A DNA stretch of 64,000 nucleotides from Vibrio tubiashii (lineage in GTDB: Bacteria > Pseudomonadota > Gammaproteobacteria > Enterobacterales > Vibrionaceae). The translations under genes were made by a program, and so were the position numbers. Positions 55,585 to 64,000 of the stretch are shown here, one piece after another. The stretch is from the NCBI GenBank assembly GCA_000775715.1, contig JRWQ01000001.1:1-64000 (forward strand), read 5' to 3'. The notes under the pieces were generated by a model that saw nothing but the letters and a program-made list of their open reading frames with translations, did no database searches and had not been told where the DNA came from. How positions within the stretch are numbered: position 1 is the first letter of the stretch; the number at the start of each line of letters is the position of its first letter.

Positions 55585-56520
55585 ATGTCTATCCAATGGT
55601 TCCCGGGCCATATGCACAAGGCTCAAAAAGAGATTGCAGAAGCGATCCCGCAAATCGATGTCATTATCGAGGTGCTTGATGCTCGTATCCCTTTTAGTAG
55701 CGAAAATCCAATGATCGCTGAATTGAAAGGCGACAAGCCAGTTGTAAAAGTTCTCAATAAACGCGATCTAGCTGATCCAGAACTGACTCAACTTTGGATT
55801 GACCATTTCGAAAAAGAACACAACGTAAAAGCGATTGCGATTACCACCTCTCAACCGCAAGAAGTGCAAAAAATTATGGAGTTGGTGCGCAAGCTTGCTC
55901 CGCACCGTGAAGAGATCGGCAAAAACATTCGTACCATGATTATGGGTATTCCGAATGTCGGTAAATCGACCATCATCAACTCGCTAGCAGGTCGTACTAT
56001 CGCTGTCACCGGTAACCAACCTGCTGTGACTCGTCGCCAGCAACGCATCAATTTACAAAACGGTATCGTTCTTTCGGATACACCAGGAATTTTGTGGCCT
56101 AAAGTGGAAAACCCGCACAGTGGTTTTCGCCTCGCTGCCACAGGCGCTGTTAAAGATACTGCAATGGAATATGACGAAGTTGCTTTCTACACAGTTGAGT
56201 ACTTGGCTAAAGCTTATCCTCAGCGCCTACAAGATCGTTATGAGATCGAAGATCTGCCAGAGAGTGACATCGAACTGATGGAAGAGATTGGTCGCCGCCG
56301 TGGTGCACTTCGTTCAGGTGGTAGAGTTGATCTGCACAAGTGTTCAGAAATCCTCTTACATGAACTGCGTAACGGTACGCTTGGTCAGATCACATTAGAA
56401 TTACCAGAGATGATCACCGAAGAGTTGATTCAGGTTGAAATAGAAGCGGCACGTAAAGCTGAAGAGAAAGCTAAGAAAAAAGAAGAGCGCCGCAAGCGTT
56501 ACTTGAAGAACAAGCGTTAA
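55585..56520 (+). CDS. ylqF: Ribosome biogenesis GTPase (RbgA/YlqF)
   Basis: This circularly permuted GTPase of about 311 residues begins MSIQWFPGHMHKAQKEI. The G4 motif NKRD (58-61) precedes the P-loop GIPNVGKST (121-129) and G3 DTPG, the order diagnostic of YlqF/RbgA. It functions in 50S ribosome assembly. I use the ATG at 55585 after AAGG; the TTG at 55564 is not needed. It ends with a basic Lys/Arg/Glu tail. A terminator follows. Confidence 0.95.
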   Translation: MSIQWFPGHMHKAQKEIAEAIPQIDVIIEVLDARIPFSSENPMIAELKGDKPVVKVLNKRDLADPELTQLWIDHFEKEHNVKAIAITTSQPQEVQKIMELVRKLAPHREEIGKNIRTMIMGIPNVGKSTIINSLAGRTIAVTGNQPAVTRRQQRINLQNGIVLSDTPGILWPKVENPHSGFRLAATGAVKDTAMEYDEVAFYTVEYLAKAYPQRLQDRYEIEDLPESDIELMEEIGRRRGALRSGGRVDLHKCSEILLHELRNGTLGQITLELPEMITEELIQVEIEAARKAEEKAKKKEERRKRYLKNKR

Positions 56521-56534
56521 CCAGCACTATAGTT

Positions 56535-56561
56535 AGGGTAGCAATTATGCTGCCCTTTTTT
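56535..56561 (+). terminator. Terminator of ylqF
   Basis: GGGTAGCA and TGCTGCCC form an 8-bp stem (one G-T pair) with loop ATTA, followed by six T residues. Confidence 0.88.
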
Positions 56562-56570
56562 GTGCACTAT

Positions 56571-56585
56571 TGTTATAGTATAACA
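56571..56585. promoter_or_regulatory. Zur box upstream of the COG0523 gene
   Basis: TGTTATAGTATAACA matches the core of the E. coli Zur consensus (TGTTATAATATAACA) at 14 of 15 bases and is a near-perfect palindrome. It ends 23 bp before the ATG of the COG0523 gene, so repression by zinc-loaded Zur is strongly suggested. Confidence 0.85.
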
Positions 56586-56608
56586 AAAGAATTTTAGAGA
56601 CATTTTAG

Positions 56609-57589
56609 ATGAGCATACCAACTAACATCATTACTGGATTTCTTGGTACAGGAAAAACCACCGCGATTATTAGCCTTCTAAAAGACAAACCCCAAGGTGA
56701 GCGTTGGGCTGTGTTGGTTAATGAGTTCGGTGAAATCGGCATTGATGGCGCACTGATGACTGACCAAGGAGCGCTGATTAAAGAAGTGCCTGGTGGTTGT
56801 ATGTGTTGTGCTGCCGGCATCCCGATGTCAGTCGCCATTACCGCTTTACTACGCACTAAACCCGACCGACTGATTGTTGAACCAACTGGCCTTGGTCATG
56901 CACACAAAGTATTGGCGACACTGACTTCTAGCCAGTTCGCCGACTATATCGACTTAAAAGCAACCATAGGTTTAGTTGATCCCAGAAACTTACGTAATGA
57001 AAAGTACTTAAGTAACCAGAACTTTAATAATCAACTTTCTATTTCTGACATTGTTATTGGCAACAAGGTTGATCAATGTAGTGTCAGTGATATTGATGCG
57101 TTTAATGACTGGGTAACTGACCAGACGCCACCTAAGGTGCACTCTCAGTTAGTGAAACAAGGGCACTTCCCTATTGAGCTTCTTGACTCACCTCGTAGAC
57201 ACTCAGCCCAAGTAAGCGAAGTAGCTGCACATCACCATGAGCATGCAGAGCAAGAGCCTCAATTTGCTCTCGCTCCTGATCAAACCTATGTTCGTAAAGA
57301 GAACAAAGGTCAAGGTTATTTTAGTTGTGGTTGGATATTTGGCGCTGAAGTCGTGTTTAATTTTGACGAACTATTCTCAGTACTGTCTGATATCACCGCC
57401 GAGCGAGTGAAAGGCGTGCTTAATACCAGCAACGGATGCTATGCGTTCAATGTGAGCAATGGCGTAGTGTCAGTCAATGAAATGAGCTTAGAAGGGTTTG
57501 AAAGCCGTTTAGAAGTGATTGATAGCGAGCTTCTTCCATGGGACCAACTTGAAGATGTGCTGATAAAGATCTCTAACATCGAAGAATAA
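56609..57589 (+). CDS. COG0523 (CobW/YjiA-like) GTP-binding metallochaperone, Zur-linked
   Basis: This 326-residue G3E-family GTPase has the P-loop TGFLGTGKTT, the diagnostic CxCC motif (Cys64, 66, 67 in GGCMCCAAG), EPTGLGH and the NKVD base-recognition motif. A His-rich stretch (HHHEHAEQE) follows around residues 210-220, consistent with zinc binding. COG0523 proteins under Zur control deliver zinc to client enzymes when zinc is scarce (ZagA/ZNG1 type). The Zur box upstream makes zinc, rather than cobalt or nickel, the likely metal. Confidence 0.92.
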   Translation: MSIPTNIITGFLGTGKTTAIISLLKDKPQGERWAVLVNEFGEIGIDGALMTDQGALIKEVPGGCMCCAAGIPMSVAITALLRTKPDRLIVEPTGLGHAHKVLATLTSSQFADYIDLKATIGLVDPRNLRNEKYLSNQNFNNQLSISDIVIGNKVDQCSVSDIDAFNDWVTDQTPPKVHSQLVKQGHFPIELLDSPRRHSAQVSEVAAHHHEHAEQEPQFALAPDQTYVRKENKGQGYFSCGWIFGAEVVFNFDELFSVLSDITAERVKGVLNTSNGCYAFNVSNGVVSVNEMSLEGFESRLEVIDSELLPWDQLEDVLIKISNIEE

Positions 57590-58005
57590 AAAGCTCTTTA
57601 CGACAAGAGGCGCACAATTGTGTGCGCCCTTTCCCTCGTTACTCAATCGTGAGTATGCGAATCAGGAGGTCATTTTGTTGCGACCTGATATAAATACGAG
57701 GCTTTCAATTTTAACGTTGAATCCATCCAAATTGTAGGTAAGGCGATATTTCCTCCATGCGGGTTGGTTCGAATTGCCTTACACTTTAACTATGGTTCAA
57801 ATCCCCAAATATGCAAGTCACACCCCTGTCTACTTGTAACTATATTGTGACTTACCTCTAGTATTTTTATTCGTTTATTACCCACCATAGCGTCATCTCA
57901 AAACTGGAAATCAACTTTTCATTCTTATTGCTATAGTTAACCACTCTCAGCGGTATAATTTGCATCGAATCCCCTGATACCTATCAATATTGGAGCCCGC
58001 CTTTC
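57590..58005. promoter_or_regulatory. Intergenic region with terminator, hairpin and clcA promoter
   Basis: A terminator-like stem GGCGCACA/TGTGCGCC (loop ATTG) lies at 57609-57628. A 7-bp inverted repeat GTAAGGC (57738-57744) and GCCTTAC (57776-57782) could form a longer imperfect hairpin; it is not a tRNA. A -10 box TATAAT is at 57954-57959, upstream of clcA, without an obvious -35. Confidence 0.5.
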
Positions 58006-59406
58006 ATGACCAAAAGAGAAAAACTTAAGCAATCCTTACTCGCCAAAGTTCCTAAGGATGCGGTTAATCAGTTTCTCTCTAAAGATAAAACGCCTATTTC
58101 AGTTTTAGCATTGTCGCTCATCGTGGGTGTATTAGCAGGTTTAGTTGGCACCTACTTTGAAATTGCCGTTCACTTCGTTTCAGAAACTCGTACTGACTGG
58201 CTAAAAAACGAACTAGTAAGTGCAGTGCCGCTATGGCTCGCCGCGTTTGTTATTAGTGCCTCGCTGGCATTCGTTGGCTATTTTCTGGTTCACAGGTTTG
58301 CTCCAGAAGCGGCGGGGTCAGGTATTCCCGAAATCGAAGGTGCGATGGACGGTATTCGTCCAGTACGTTGGTGGCGAGTATTACCAGTAAAGTTCTTTGG
58401 TGGATTGGGAGCACTCGGCTCAGGTATGGTATTAGGCCGTGAAGGCCCTACTGTTCAAATGGGTGGTGCCATTGGTCGAATGATGACCGACATCTTCAAA
58501 ATCAAAGACGATGATACGCGCCACTCGTTGTTAGCGTCAGGGGCTGCCGGAGGTCTAGCCGCCGCATTTAACGCACCTCTCGCTGGCATCATGTTCGTGG
58601 TCGAAGAGATGCGTCCTCAATTTAGATATTCACTTATCTCTATTAAGGCAGTAATTATATCGGCGATTTCAGCCAACATCGTATTCCGTTATATCAATGG
58701 CCAGGATGCGGTGATTACAATGCCGCAGTACGATGCACCCGAGCTTCCCACACTATGGCTGTTCCTTCTGCTAGGCGCTTTGTTTGGCATGTTTGGCGTT
58801 GTGTTCAATCGCCTAGTGACTTTCTCTCAAGACATGTTCGTTAAGCTTCATCGCAACGACAGAAAACGCTACCTAATAACGGGCTCACTAATTGGCGGCT
58901 GTTTTGGCATCATGTTGCTCTACTTCCCTTCTATTACTGGCGGCGGTATCGACTTAATCCCAACCATCACCAATGGTGGTTATGGTGCGCAGGTGTTGCT
59001 AGTGCTATTTATTATGCGTATCGCGACTACCTTGATCTGTTTTGCGTCTGGTGCACCCGGCGGAATCTTCGCCCCTATGCTCGCGCTAGGCACGTTATTT
59101 GGTTACGCCTTCGGTTTAATTGCTCAAGGACTATTTCCAGATCTGAGCATCACTCCTGGAATGTTTGCCATTGCAGGAATGGGCGCACTTTTCGCTGCAA
59201 CGGTCCGCGCTCCGATCACTGGCATTCTGTTAGTGATTGAAATGACCAACAACTACTATTTAATTCTCCCTCTAATTATCACCAGCTTAGGTGCCGTTAT
59301 CTTTGCCCAACTTTTAGGCGGTGAACCAATTTATAGTCAACTTCTGCATAGAACATTGAAAAATGAGAAGTTGAGACATCAAGATCTCCCTTCTACACAA
59401 GAATGA
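58006..59406 (+). CDS. clcA: H+/Cl- exchange transporter ClcA
   Basis: This 466-residue CLC antiporter has the selectivity motifs GSGIPEIEG (104-112), GREGP (144-148) with the gating Glu146, and GAPGGIFAPML. The proton Glu lies in EEMRP (Glu201, equivalent to E. coli Glu203), so it is a coupled exchanger rather than a channel. It supports acid resistance in enterobacteria. The ATG is preceded by GGAGCCCGCC. It is monocistronic. Confidence 0.95.
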   Translation: MTKREKLKQSLLAKVPKDAVNQFLSKDKTPISVLALSLIVGVLAGLVGTYFEIAVHFVSETRTDWLKNELVSAVPLWLAAFVISASLAFVGYFLVHRFAPEAAGSGIPEIEGAMDGIRPVRWWRVLPVKFFGGLGALGSGMVLGREGPTVQMGGAIGRMMTDIFKIKDDDTRHSLLASGAAGGLAAAFNAPLAGIMFVVEEMRPQFRYSLISIKAVIISAISANIVFRYINGQDAVITMPQYDAPELPTLWLFLLLGALFGMFGVVFNRLVTFSQDMFVKLHRNDRKRYLITGSLIGGCFGIMLLYFPSITGGGIDLIPTITNGGYGAQVLLVLFIMRIATTLICFASGAPGGIFAPMLALGTLFGYAFGLIAQGLFPDLSITPGMFAIAGMGALFAATVRAPITGILLVIEMTNNYYLILPLIITSLGAVIFAQLLGGEPIYSQLLHRTLKNEKLRHQDLPSTQE

Positions 59407-59516
59407 GATTTGCAACGCAACCGTTTGGCTTGCTATGATCGCGGCAAATAACCCCATATAAAAAATAGACAAGACAAATACACAGGTTTGGGATTGTCGC
59501 ATAAGGATATACAGAG

Positions 59517-60488
59517 TTGAATTGGAGACGCTTTACTCAATTCCAGAGTGTCCCGCCCTCTCAGGCTTCACTGGCATTAGGTGTCATCGGACTTGGCCAC
59601 GCTTGGGCATTATATGTCCCTGAAGTTGGAGAAGTGATTCGCCCCTATCTTGCTAGCCTAGGTGCGGTTCTGCTGTTTCCCGTTCTGGTGCGCTACCTCA
59701 CTAGCTACAGTACATTTATGAACGATATCCGCCACCCACTCAGTGGCAGCCTTATGGCGCCAATGAGTATGGCACTATTGATCCTGTGTGACTATCTAGC
59801 TATCAAATTGCCGATGGTGGCCTACCCACTGTGGTTTGCCGCCCTTCTGTTGCATGTCAGCATGATGACGTTATTCTTCTTTTTCCAGTTAAAGAATTTT
59901 AAGATGTCGAATATTGTTCCCAGTTGGTTTTTGTATCCAGTTGGGGTGATCAGTAGCTCGCTAGCAGGAACCCAGTTTGGCCACACCGTTTTTTCAGAAA
60001 CACTTGTAAATACGTGTATTACTATCTACTTTTTTATGCTGCCGCTAGTTCTCTACAGGCTAGTATTCGAAGGTACGCTGCCTAGACAAGCAAAACCGAC
60101 ATTAGCGATTATGGCAGCGCCCATCAATCTTACTCTTGCCACTTACTTGGTCAATTTCCCAACCCCAGATCCGATATTGACGGGAGCATTAGCAGGTATT
60201 GCCATCACGATGACAATGCTGATCTACCTTTGTTACATTCGCTTAATGCGGCTAAAGTTTCAACCATCGATTGCTGCCGTTACCTTCCCTTCGGTGATTA
60301 GCGCAATCGCAATGCACAGGCTAACTTCATTCTTTGCTGAAAGTCACCCTCACTGGCATTGGCTACACAATTTTGGACTGTTTGAATTGTCAGTGGCAAC
60401 AGGCTTGGTGATATGGGTTGCGGCAGGTTATATAAAAATGTATTGGCCAGAAAGATTTGCTTCGAATACTAAAACGGACTCCCAGTAA
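59517..60488 (+). CDS. TDT family (TehA/SLAC1-like) membrane transporter
   Basis: This 323-residue protein has ten membrane helices and resembles the tellurite-resistance/dicarboxylate transporter family, which includes the SLAC1-type anion channels. It starts at TTG 59517, ten bases after AAGGA; no ATG near the start gives a fuller protein. The substrate is unknown, and an anion is likely. It lies 110 bp after clcA, on the same strand, but is probably separately transcribed. Confidence 0.8.
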   Translation: MNWRRFTQFQSVPPSQASLALGVIGLGHAWALYVPEVGEVIRPYLASLGAVLLFPVLVRYLTSYSTFMNDIRHPLSGSLMAPMSMALLILCDYLAIKLPMVAYPLWFAALLLHVSMMTLFFFFQLKNFKMSNIVPSWFLYPVGVISSSLAGTQFGHTVFSETLVNTCITIYFFMLPLVLYRLVFEGTLPRQAKPTLAIMAAPINLTLATYLVNFPTPDPILTGALAGIAITMTMLIYLCYIRLMRLKFQPSIAAVTFPSVISAIAMHRLTSFFAESHPHWHWLHNFGLFELSVATGLVIWVAAGYIKMYWPERFASNTKTDSQ

Positions 60489-60696
60489 CAGCGAGCCAGA
60501 ACGCCAAAATATCCGAAAAACAAACGATGACATACCCCTTGGAGGGTAATTATTCTCAATCAATATAACATTGATTATATTTTTATCTGTTGATAACCGC
60601 AAGAAAATCACTTTTTAGGTTAGAAATATTATTCAACTCTATTTATACATAGCTAAGTCAGCTGGCGCTTACGGTAAATAACTAAGGCTATGTATT

Positions 60697-61878
60697 ATGA
60701 ACATCTTAACGACACAATCTAGTCTGCCTGATTTCATTGACAGACGAATTAATTACTATGTTTCAGATTTAATAAATACCACTGACAATGGTCGCAATTT
60801 AGTTTTAGGTAAAAAGCCCAATGCTGGCGACATCCTATTGCAAAGTAATGACTATTTATCACTGTCTAATCACCCGAAGATTATCGACGCTCAAGTTAAT
60901 TCGCTGCTGTCGAGAAAAAGTACCGCGTTCATGTCAAACGTGTTCCTGCACAGCGATGGACTCGACAAAACCGTTGAACATCGACTCGCTGACTATACAG
61001 GATTCCAGACTTGTACCATCGCCCCCTCAGGATGGATTGCCAACATCGGACTTTTGCAAACCATATGCGACAGCGACACCAATGTGTATATCGACTTCTT
61101 TGCGCACATGTCACTTTGGGAAGGTGCACGCATAGCAGGGGCTAATATCCACCCATTCATGCACAACAACGTACGCCATCTAAAGCGTACCATCAAGCGC
61201 AATGGACCCGGAGTGGTCCTCGTCGACTCTGTCTATAGCACTATTGGTACTATAGCTCCACTACAAGAGATCACTGATATAGCAAAGGATCTCGGCTGCG
61301 CCTTAGTGGTTGATGAATCCCACTCATTAGGCACCCACGGGCAACATGGCGCGGGCTTGCTTGAAGCTCTAGACCTAACGGACAAAGTCGATTTCATGAC
61401 CGCAAGTTTAGCGAAAACGTTTGCCTATCGAGCGGGCGCAGTCTGGTGTAACAACTTAACCGGACAAGTAGTGCCGTACGTGTCGTTTCCCTCTATTTTC
61501 AGCTCTGCGATGATGGCATTTGAACTTGATAGAATCGATGCCACACTCGCGGTAATCAAGCAAAGTGACCAAGCACGTCAACGATTAATATACAACTCAG
61601 AACGTATCAGAGCAGGGTTAAAGCAAATTGGCTACGATATTCGAAGCGAGTCGCAAATCATAGGTTTAGAAACAGCAGAAAAAACTAACACTCGAAAAGT
61701 TAGGGATTTTTTTGAAGACAATGGGGTGTTTGGATCAGTATTTTGCACTCCAGCAACACCAGACAATAAAAATATCCTAAGACTGTCATTAAATAGTTCA
61801 CTGACAGATAAGGAGGTGGACAAAATTCTCGATGTAGCGGAACGAGCCTATAACAATAAAGAGTTATATTTCATTTAA
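60697..61878 (+). CDS. cqsA: CAI-1 autoinducer synthase
   Basis: This 393-residue PLP enzyme of the alpha-oxoamine synthase class makes the alpha-hydroxyketone autoinducer precursor from an acyl-CoA and an amino acid or SAM. It has VVDESHSLG (PLP Asp and His) and the PLP lysine Lys240 in ASLAKTFAYRAG. I recognise the opening region as CqsA. It is convergent with its receptor gene cqsS, which settles the call. AAGGCT precedes the ATG. Confidence 0.96.
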   Translation: MNILTTQSSLPDFIDRRINYYVSDLINTTDNGRNLVLGKKPNAGDILLQSNDYLSLSNHPKIIDAQVNSLLSRKSTAFMSNVFLHSDGLDKTVEHRLADYTGFQTCTIAPSGWIANIGLLQTICDSDTNVYIDFFAHMSLWEGARIAGANIHPFMHNNVRHLKRTIKRNGPGVVLVDSVYSTIGTIAPLQEITDIAKDLGCALVVDESHSLGTHGQHGAGLLEALDLTDKVDFMTASLAKTFAYRAGAVWCNNLTGQVVPYVSFPSIFSSAMMAFELDRIDATLAVIKQSDQARQRLIYNSERIRAGLKQIGYDIRSESQIIGLETAEKTNTRKVRDFFEDNGVFGSVFCTPATPDNKNILRLSLNSSLTDKEVDKILDVAERAYNNKELYFI

Positions 61879-61889
61879 ATAGCGTCGCG

Positions 61890-61982
61890 TTTTAAACAGT
61901 TTATTCGTTTAAAATCTACAGATAAATTATCCGACCTAAATATCTAGGTTCAGTTGACCTAAATATAATCGGATAATTTATC
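61890..61982. repeat. Inverted repeats at the cqsA-cqsS convergence
   Basis: A perfect 14-bp inverted repeat has arms GATAAATTATCCGA at 61921-61934 and TCGGATAATTTATC at 61969-61982, with 34 bp between. The right arm lies inside the last codons of cqsS. Within the loop are smaller paired segments (ACCTA/TAGGT and AGGT/ACCT). A second 8-bp repeat (TTTTAAAC 61890-61897, GTTTAAAA 61907-61914) is nearer cqsA. They could terminate both transcripts, but no long T tract follows the big stem. Confidence 0.7.
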
Positions 61983-64000
61983 CAGCAGTTTATCTTTGTC
62001 TACTGGCTTAATTAAATAACCATTCATGCCAACGAACTCAATTTTAGACAAGGTTTCTTGGCGGTTGTCTCCGGTATGTCCAATAATTGGGATATTTGCG
62101 TAATTTTGTTGCGACTTTCTTATCGTTGCAGTCGTTTCGAGGCCATTGAGTTGTGGCATCTCTAAATCCATGATGATCAAATCAATCTTCTCGTTATCAA
62201 GAATGCTCAAGACCTCTTTACCATCTCCTGCCTCAGACACCTGGTAACCCTGTTTATTGAGCAAGATACTGGTTAATTGACGCATCGAAGTGTTGTCATC
62301 TGCAATCAAGATACGTTTACCTTCAATCTTTGGCTTACACTTAGGAACTGCATTCCGATCTGGCTCCACGCCATCAAATATCAGCTCGTCTACTGTTTTT
62401 GCCACATCGGCAAGGAAGGTCGGCTTCTCCTTGGGATAAAAGCTAATAAAGCGGCTGAATCGATTGTGATATTGATTATCGCGACTAAACAGCAGCACTA
62501 TTTTCGCTTCAGTAAAGTGTAAGTTCGACTCTAACGCTAGATACTCATGTTCGCTGCACATATCTAGATCAATCAGTATTAAGTCATACTCAAACTCGAA
62601 CTCTTGTTTTTCTAACGACTGTTCGAAAGTGACAATCTCGCAAGTCGCACCCGTATAGAAAGTGAACTCATTCAACCTACGGCGAGCTGACAGCTCTGCA
62701 CCAACATAAAGAATCGATTTGGTTCTCAGTATTTCTCTTTTAATCTCACTAACTTCAGGTGACTGATACAAAGGAAAAGCCAGTGTAAATTGAGTCCACT
62801 CGCCTAACTCAGATTCGCATCGAATCCAACCGCCGAACGATTTCATCACTCGTTTACAAAACGGTAAACCGAGTCCGTAGCTCGAAGACTTACCCGACGT
62901 GTAGAAGTCCTGAAAAACAAACTTCAACTTCTCTTTCTCTATCCCAACACCATTATCCTCAAAGTGGAGGAAGTTGTATTGCTCACCGCGGCGGATGGTA
63001 ATAGCGATCTCGAACTGCTCACCATTTTGATAATAAAGTGAATTTTTCAGCAAATTATATAAAGCATATTTAAGTAAGGTATCACTACCAAAGAACTGGT
63101 AATCGTCCTCGACTATTAATTTCACTGCTTCTTTAGCATGGACACTTGGGTAGCTATAGCTAGAGAGGGATTCACGCACAATATCTTCTACCGAATAACG
63201 ACGGAAGGTGGAATGAGAGACGCGACTTTGGTCGATTGAAGTTAACAGTAGATCAATCGCTTCGTTACCATTACGAATGACTTCATCAGCTCCCACTAAC
63301 ACCTCTTTCATTCTTTCGATATCGGTTTTGTCGATTTCCACCTTGTCACCGCGAATGCTTTGCGTAGAAGGTAGAGACGAGTCAAGTACATCTACCGACG
63401 CCTTAAGTGCACTAAGAGGGTTACGCATTTCGTGGGCGATACCTGCACCAAACGATTTAGCAATCGAAACCTTCGACTCATGCTCAACTTGATTTCGAAA
63501 GTAGAACAAGTTGCCAAACACATAGGTAAAAAGAAAGATAGGAATATAGGGCCAAATGACTACAACTTCGGTTTCGACCTCGCTAGGTGCATGCTCCAAG
63601 CCATAGCTCAACAGATAAGCTACGATAACCGCCAAGGCTGCTTGCAGTAACATAACCCGTGTTTCGTGGACGAGAAGTACATGAAGAAAGATCGACGACA
63701 TGAACGACATAGCCCAAACCGTGGACCACTCATTCATAAACATCATAAACGAGAAGAAAAACGGTAAACATATCGTGATTGTCGCTAGGTAGTAATAGGG
63801 TAAATAGCGCTTAAGAGATGATGGGACATGCTGTCTGAGAGCTAAACCAAGCAGTAGAAATGCACAAAAAAACCTTAACGGCGCATTCTCATAAGGTTGA
63901 GGGTATACGTACGACCAAATGTAAAAGTATGCTGGAAAGCCCAAACAGCCCATCCATCCAACAAGCTCCAAGTTAGGGTCCGCATACTCATATATTTTTT
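61959..64000 (-). CDS. cqsS: CAI-1 receptor hybrid histidine kinase CqsS (5' end beyond window)
   Basis: Over 670 residues of CqsS are present. The frame stays open to the right edge with KIYEYADPNLELVGWMG, so the apparent start at 63971 (a TTG) is internal and the true start lies outside. Six membrane helices form the autoinducer sensor. The phosphorylated His is in GAGIAHEMRNPLS, followed by the N and G boxes of the ATPase domain, a degenerate receiver-like region (ILYVGAELSARRR) and a true C-terminal receiver with Asp in IIMDLEMPQ. It feeds the LuxU-LuxO phosphorelay. Confidence 0.96.
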   Translation of the reverse strand, partial: KIYEYADPNLELVGWMGCLGFPAYFYIWSYVYPQPYENAPLRFFCAFLLLGLALRQHVPSSLKRYLPYYYLATITICLPFFFSFMMFMNEWSTVWAMSFMSSIFLHVLLVHETRVMLLQAALAVIVAYLLSYGLEHAPSEVETEVVVIWPYIPIFLFTYVFGNLFYFRNQVEHESKVSIAKSFGAGIAHEMRNPLSALKASVDVLDSSLPSTQSIRGDKVEIDKTDIERMKEVLVGADEVIRNGNEAIDLLLTSIDQSRVSHSTFRRYSVEDIVRESLSSYSYPSVHAKEAVKLIVEDDYQFFGSDTLLKYALYNLLKNSLYYQNGEQFEIAITIRRGEQYNFLHFEDNGVGIEKEKLKFVFQDFYTSGKSSSYGLGLPFCKRVMKSFGGWIRCESELGEWTQFTLAFPLYQSPEVSEIKREILRTKSILYVGAELSARRRLNEFTFYTGATCEIVTFEQSLEKQEFEFEYDLILIDLDMCSEHEYLALESNLHFTEAKIVLLFSRDNQYHNRFSRFISFYPKEKPTFLADVAKTVDELIFDGVEPDRNAVPKCKPKIEGKRILIADDNTSMRQLTSILLNKQGYQVSEAGDGKEVLSILDNEKIDLIIMDLEMPQLNGLETTATIRKSQQNYANIPIIGHTGDNRQETLSKIEFVGMNGYLIKPVDKDKLLDKLSDYI

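Noticed and set aside
57736..57785. tRNA-like segment with GGTTCGAAT near an acceptor-like repeat
   Set aside because: The T-arm does not pair, the spacing is too short for a tRNA and there is no anticodon arm.
60533..60549. TACCC...GGGTA hairpin upstream of cqsA as a regulatory RNA site
   Set aside because: The stem is only five pairs and the position gives no clear role; it may be a weak terminator of the TDT gene.

Overview
The window looks like a Vibrio replicon, most probably the second chromosome. It carries the CAI-1 quorum-sensing pair cqsA/cqsS, a phaBAPC polyhydroxybutyrate operon, nrdDG, clcA, a yejABEF peptide transporter, a vctPDGC-type ferric-siderophore transporter and a lone ackA. 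From memory, this set maps to V. cholerae chromosome II; no alignment was run. Genes are dense on both strands. I see no rRNA, tRNA, CRISPR array, integron, prophage or insertion sequence.

Layout. 1-2.4 kb: anaerobic ribonucleotide reductase (nrdD, start of nrdG) with tandem NrdR boxes and a perfect FNR-type site upstream. 2.5-3.4 kb: a secreted endonuclease/phosphatase-fold protein. 3.4-10.9 kb: a sulfur-stress island. A BigR/SqrR-like persulfide sensor heads a leftward operon of two YeeE/YedE sulfur transporters plus an RND efflux pair. It is divergent from a DUF2892 membrane protein and a CoA-disulfide reductase-rhodanese fusion. 11.1-11.8 kb: amino-acid racemase. 11.9-16.1 kb: PHB synthesis. 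16.7-22.8 kb: an RND pump with two lipoprotein adaptors and a divergent TetR regulator. 22.9-32.6 kb: accessory genes (GNAT, GST, a small unknown protein, DUF2569, a GGDEF-EAL protein, a PstS-like protein, SDR, isochorismatase, DUF4144, a second racemase and an AraC regulator). 33-42 kb: ackA and an iron island (TonB receptor, AraC regulator, CueR, VctPDGC-type ABC system). 42-48.5 kb: S4 RNA-binding protein, periplasmic binding protein, response regulator, LysR, PAS-EAL protein, and an M16-like protein lacking its metal site. 48.6-54.2 kb: yejABEF. 54.4-57.6 kb: ASCH, VOC, RbgA/YlqF GTPase and a Zur-box-controlled COG0523 metallochaperone. 58-64 kb: clcA, a TDT-family transporter, cqsA and convergent cqsS, whose 5' end runs off the window.

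Several units are coherent circuits. In the sulfur island a thiol-switch repressor appears to control sulfur import, persulfide reduction and an efflux pump together. In the iron island, Fur-box-like sites precede both the receptor and the binding-protein gene, and a hairpin after the binding-protein gene could set stoichiometry. The cobW-like gene has a near-perfect Zur operator 24 bp before its start. The least explained items are the RND pump in the sulfur operon, the 66-residue orphan with a very strong promoter and ribosome binding site, a 14-bp inverted repeat joining the cqsA and cqsS ends, and a truncated gene remnant near 24.3 kb.
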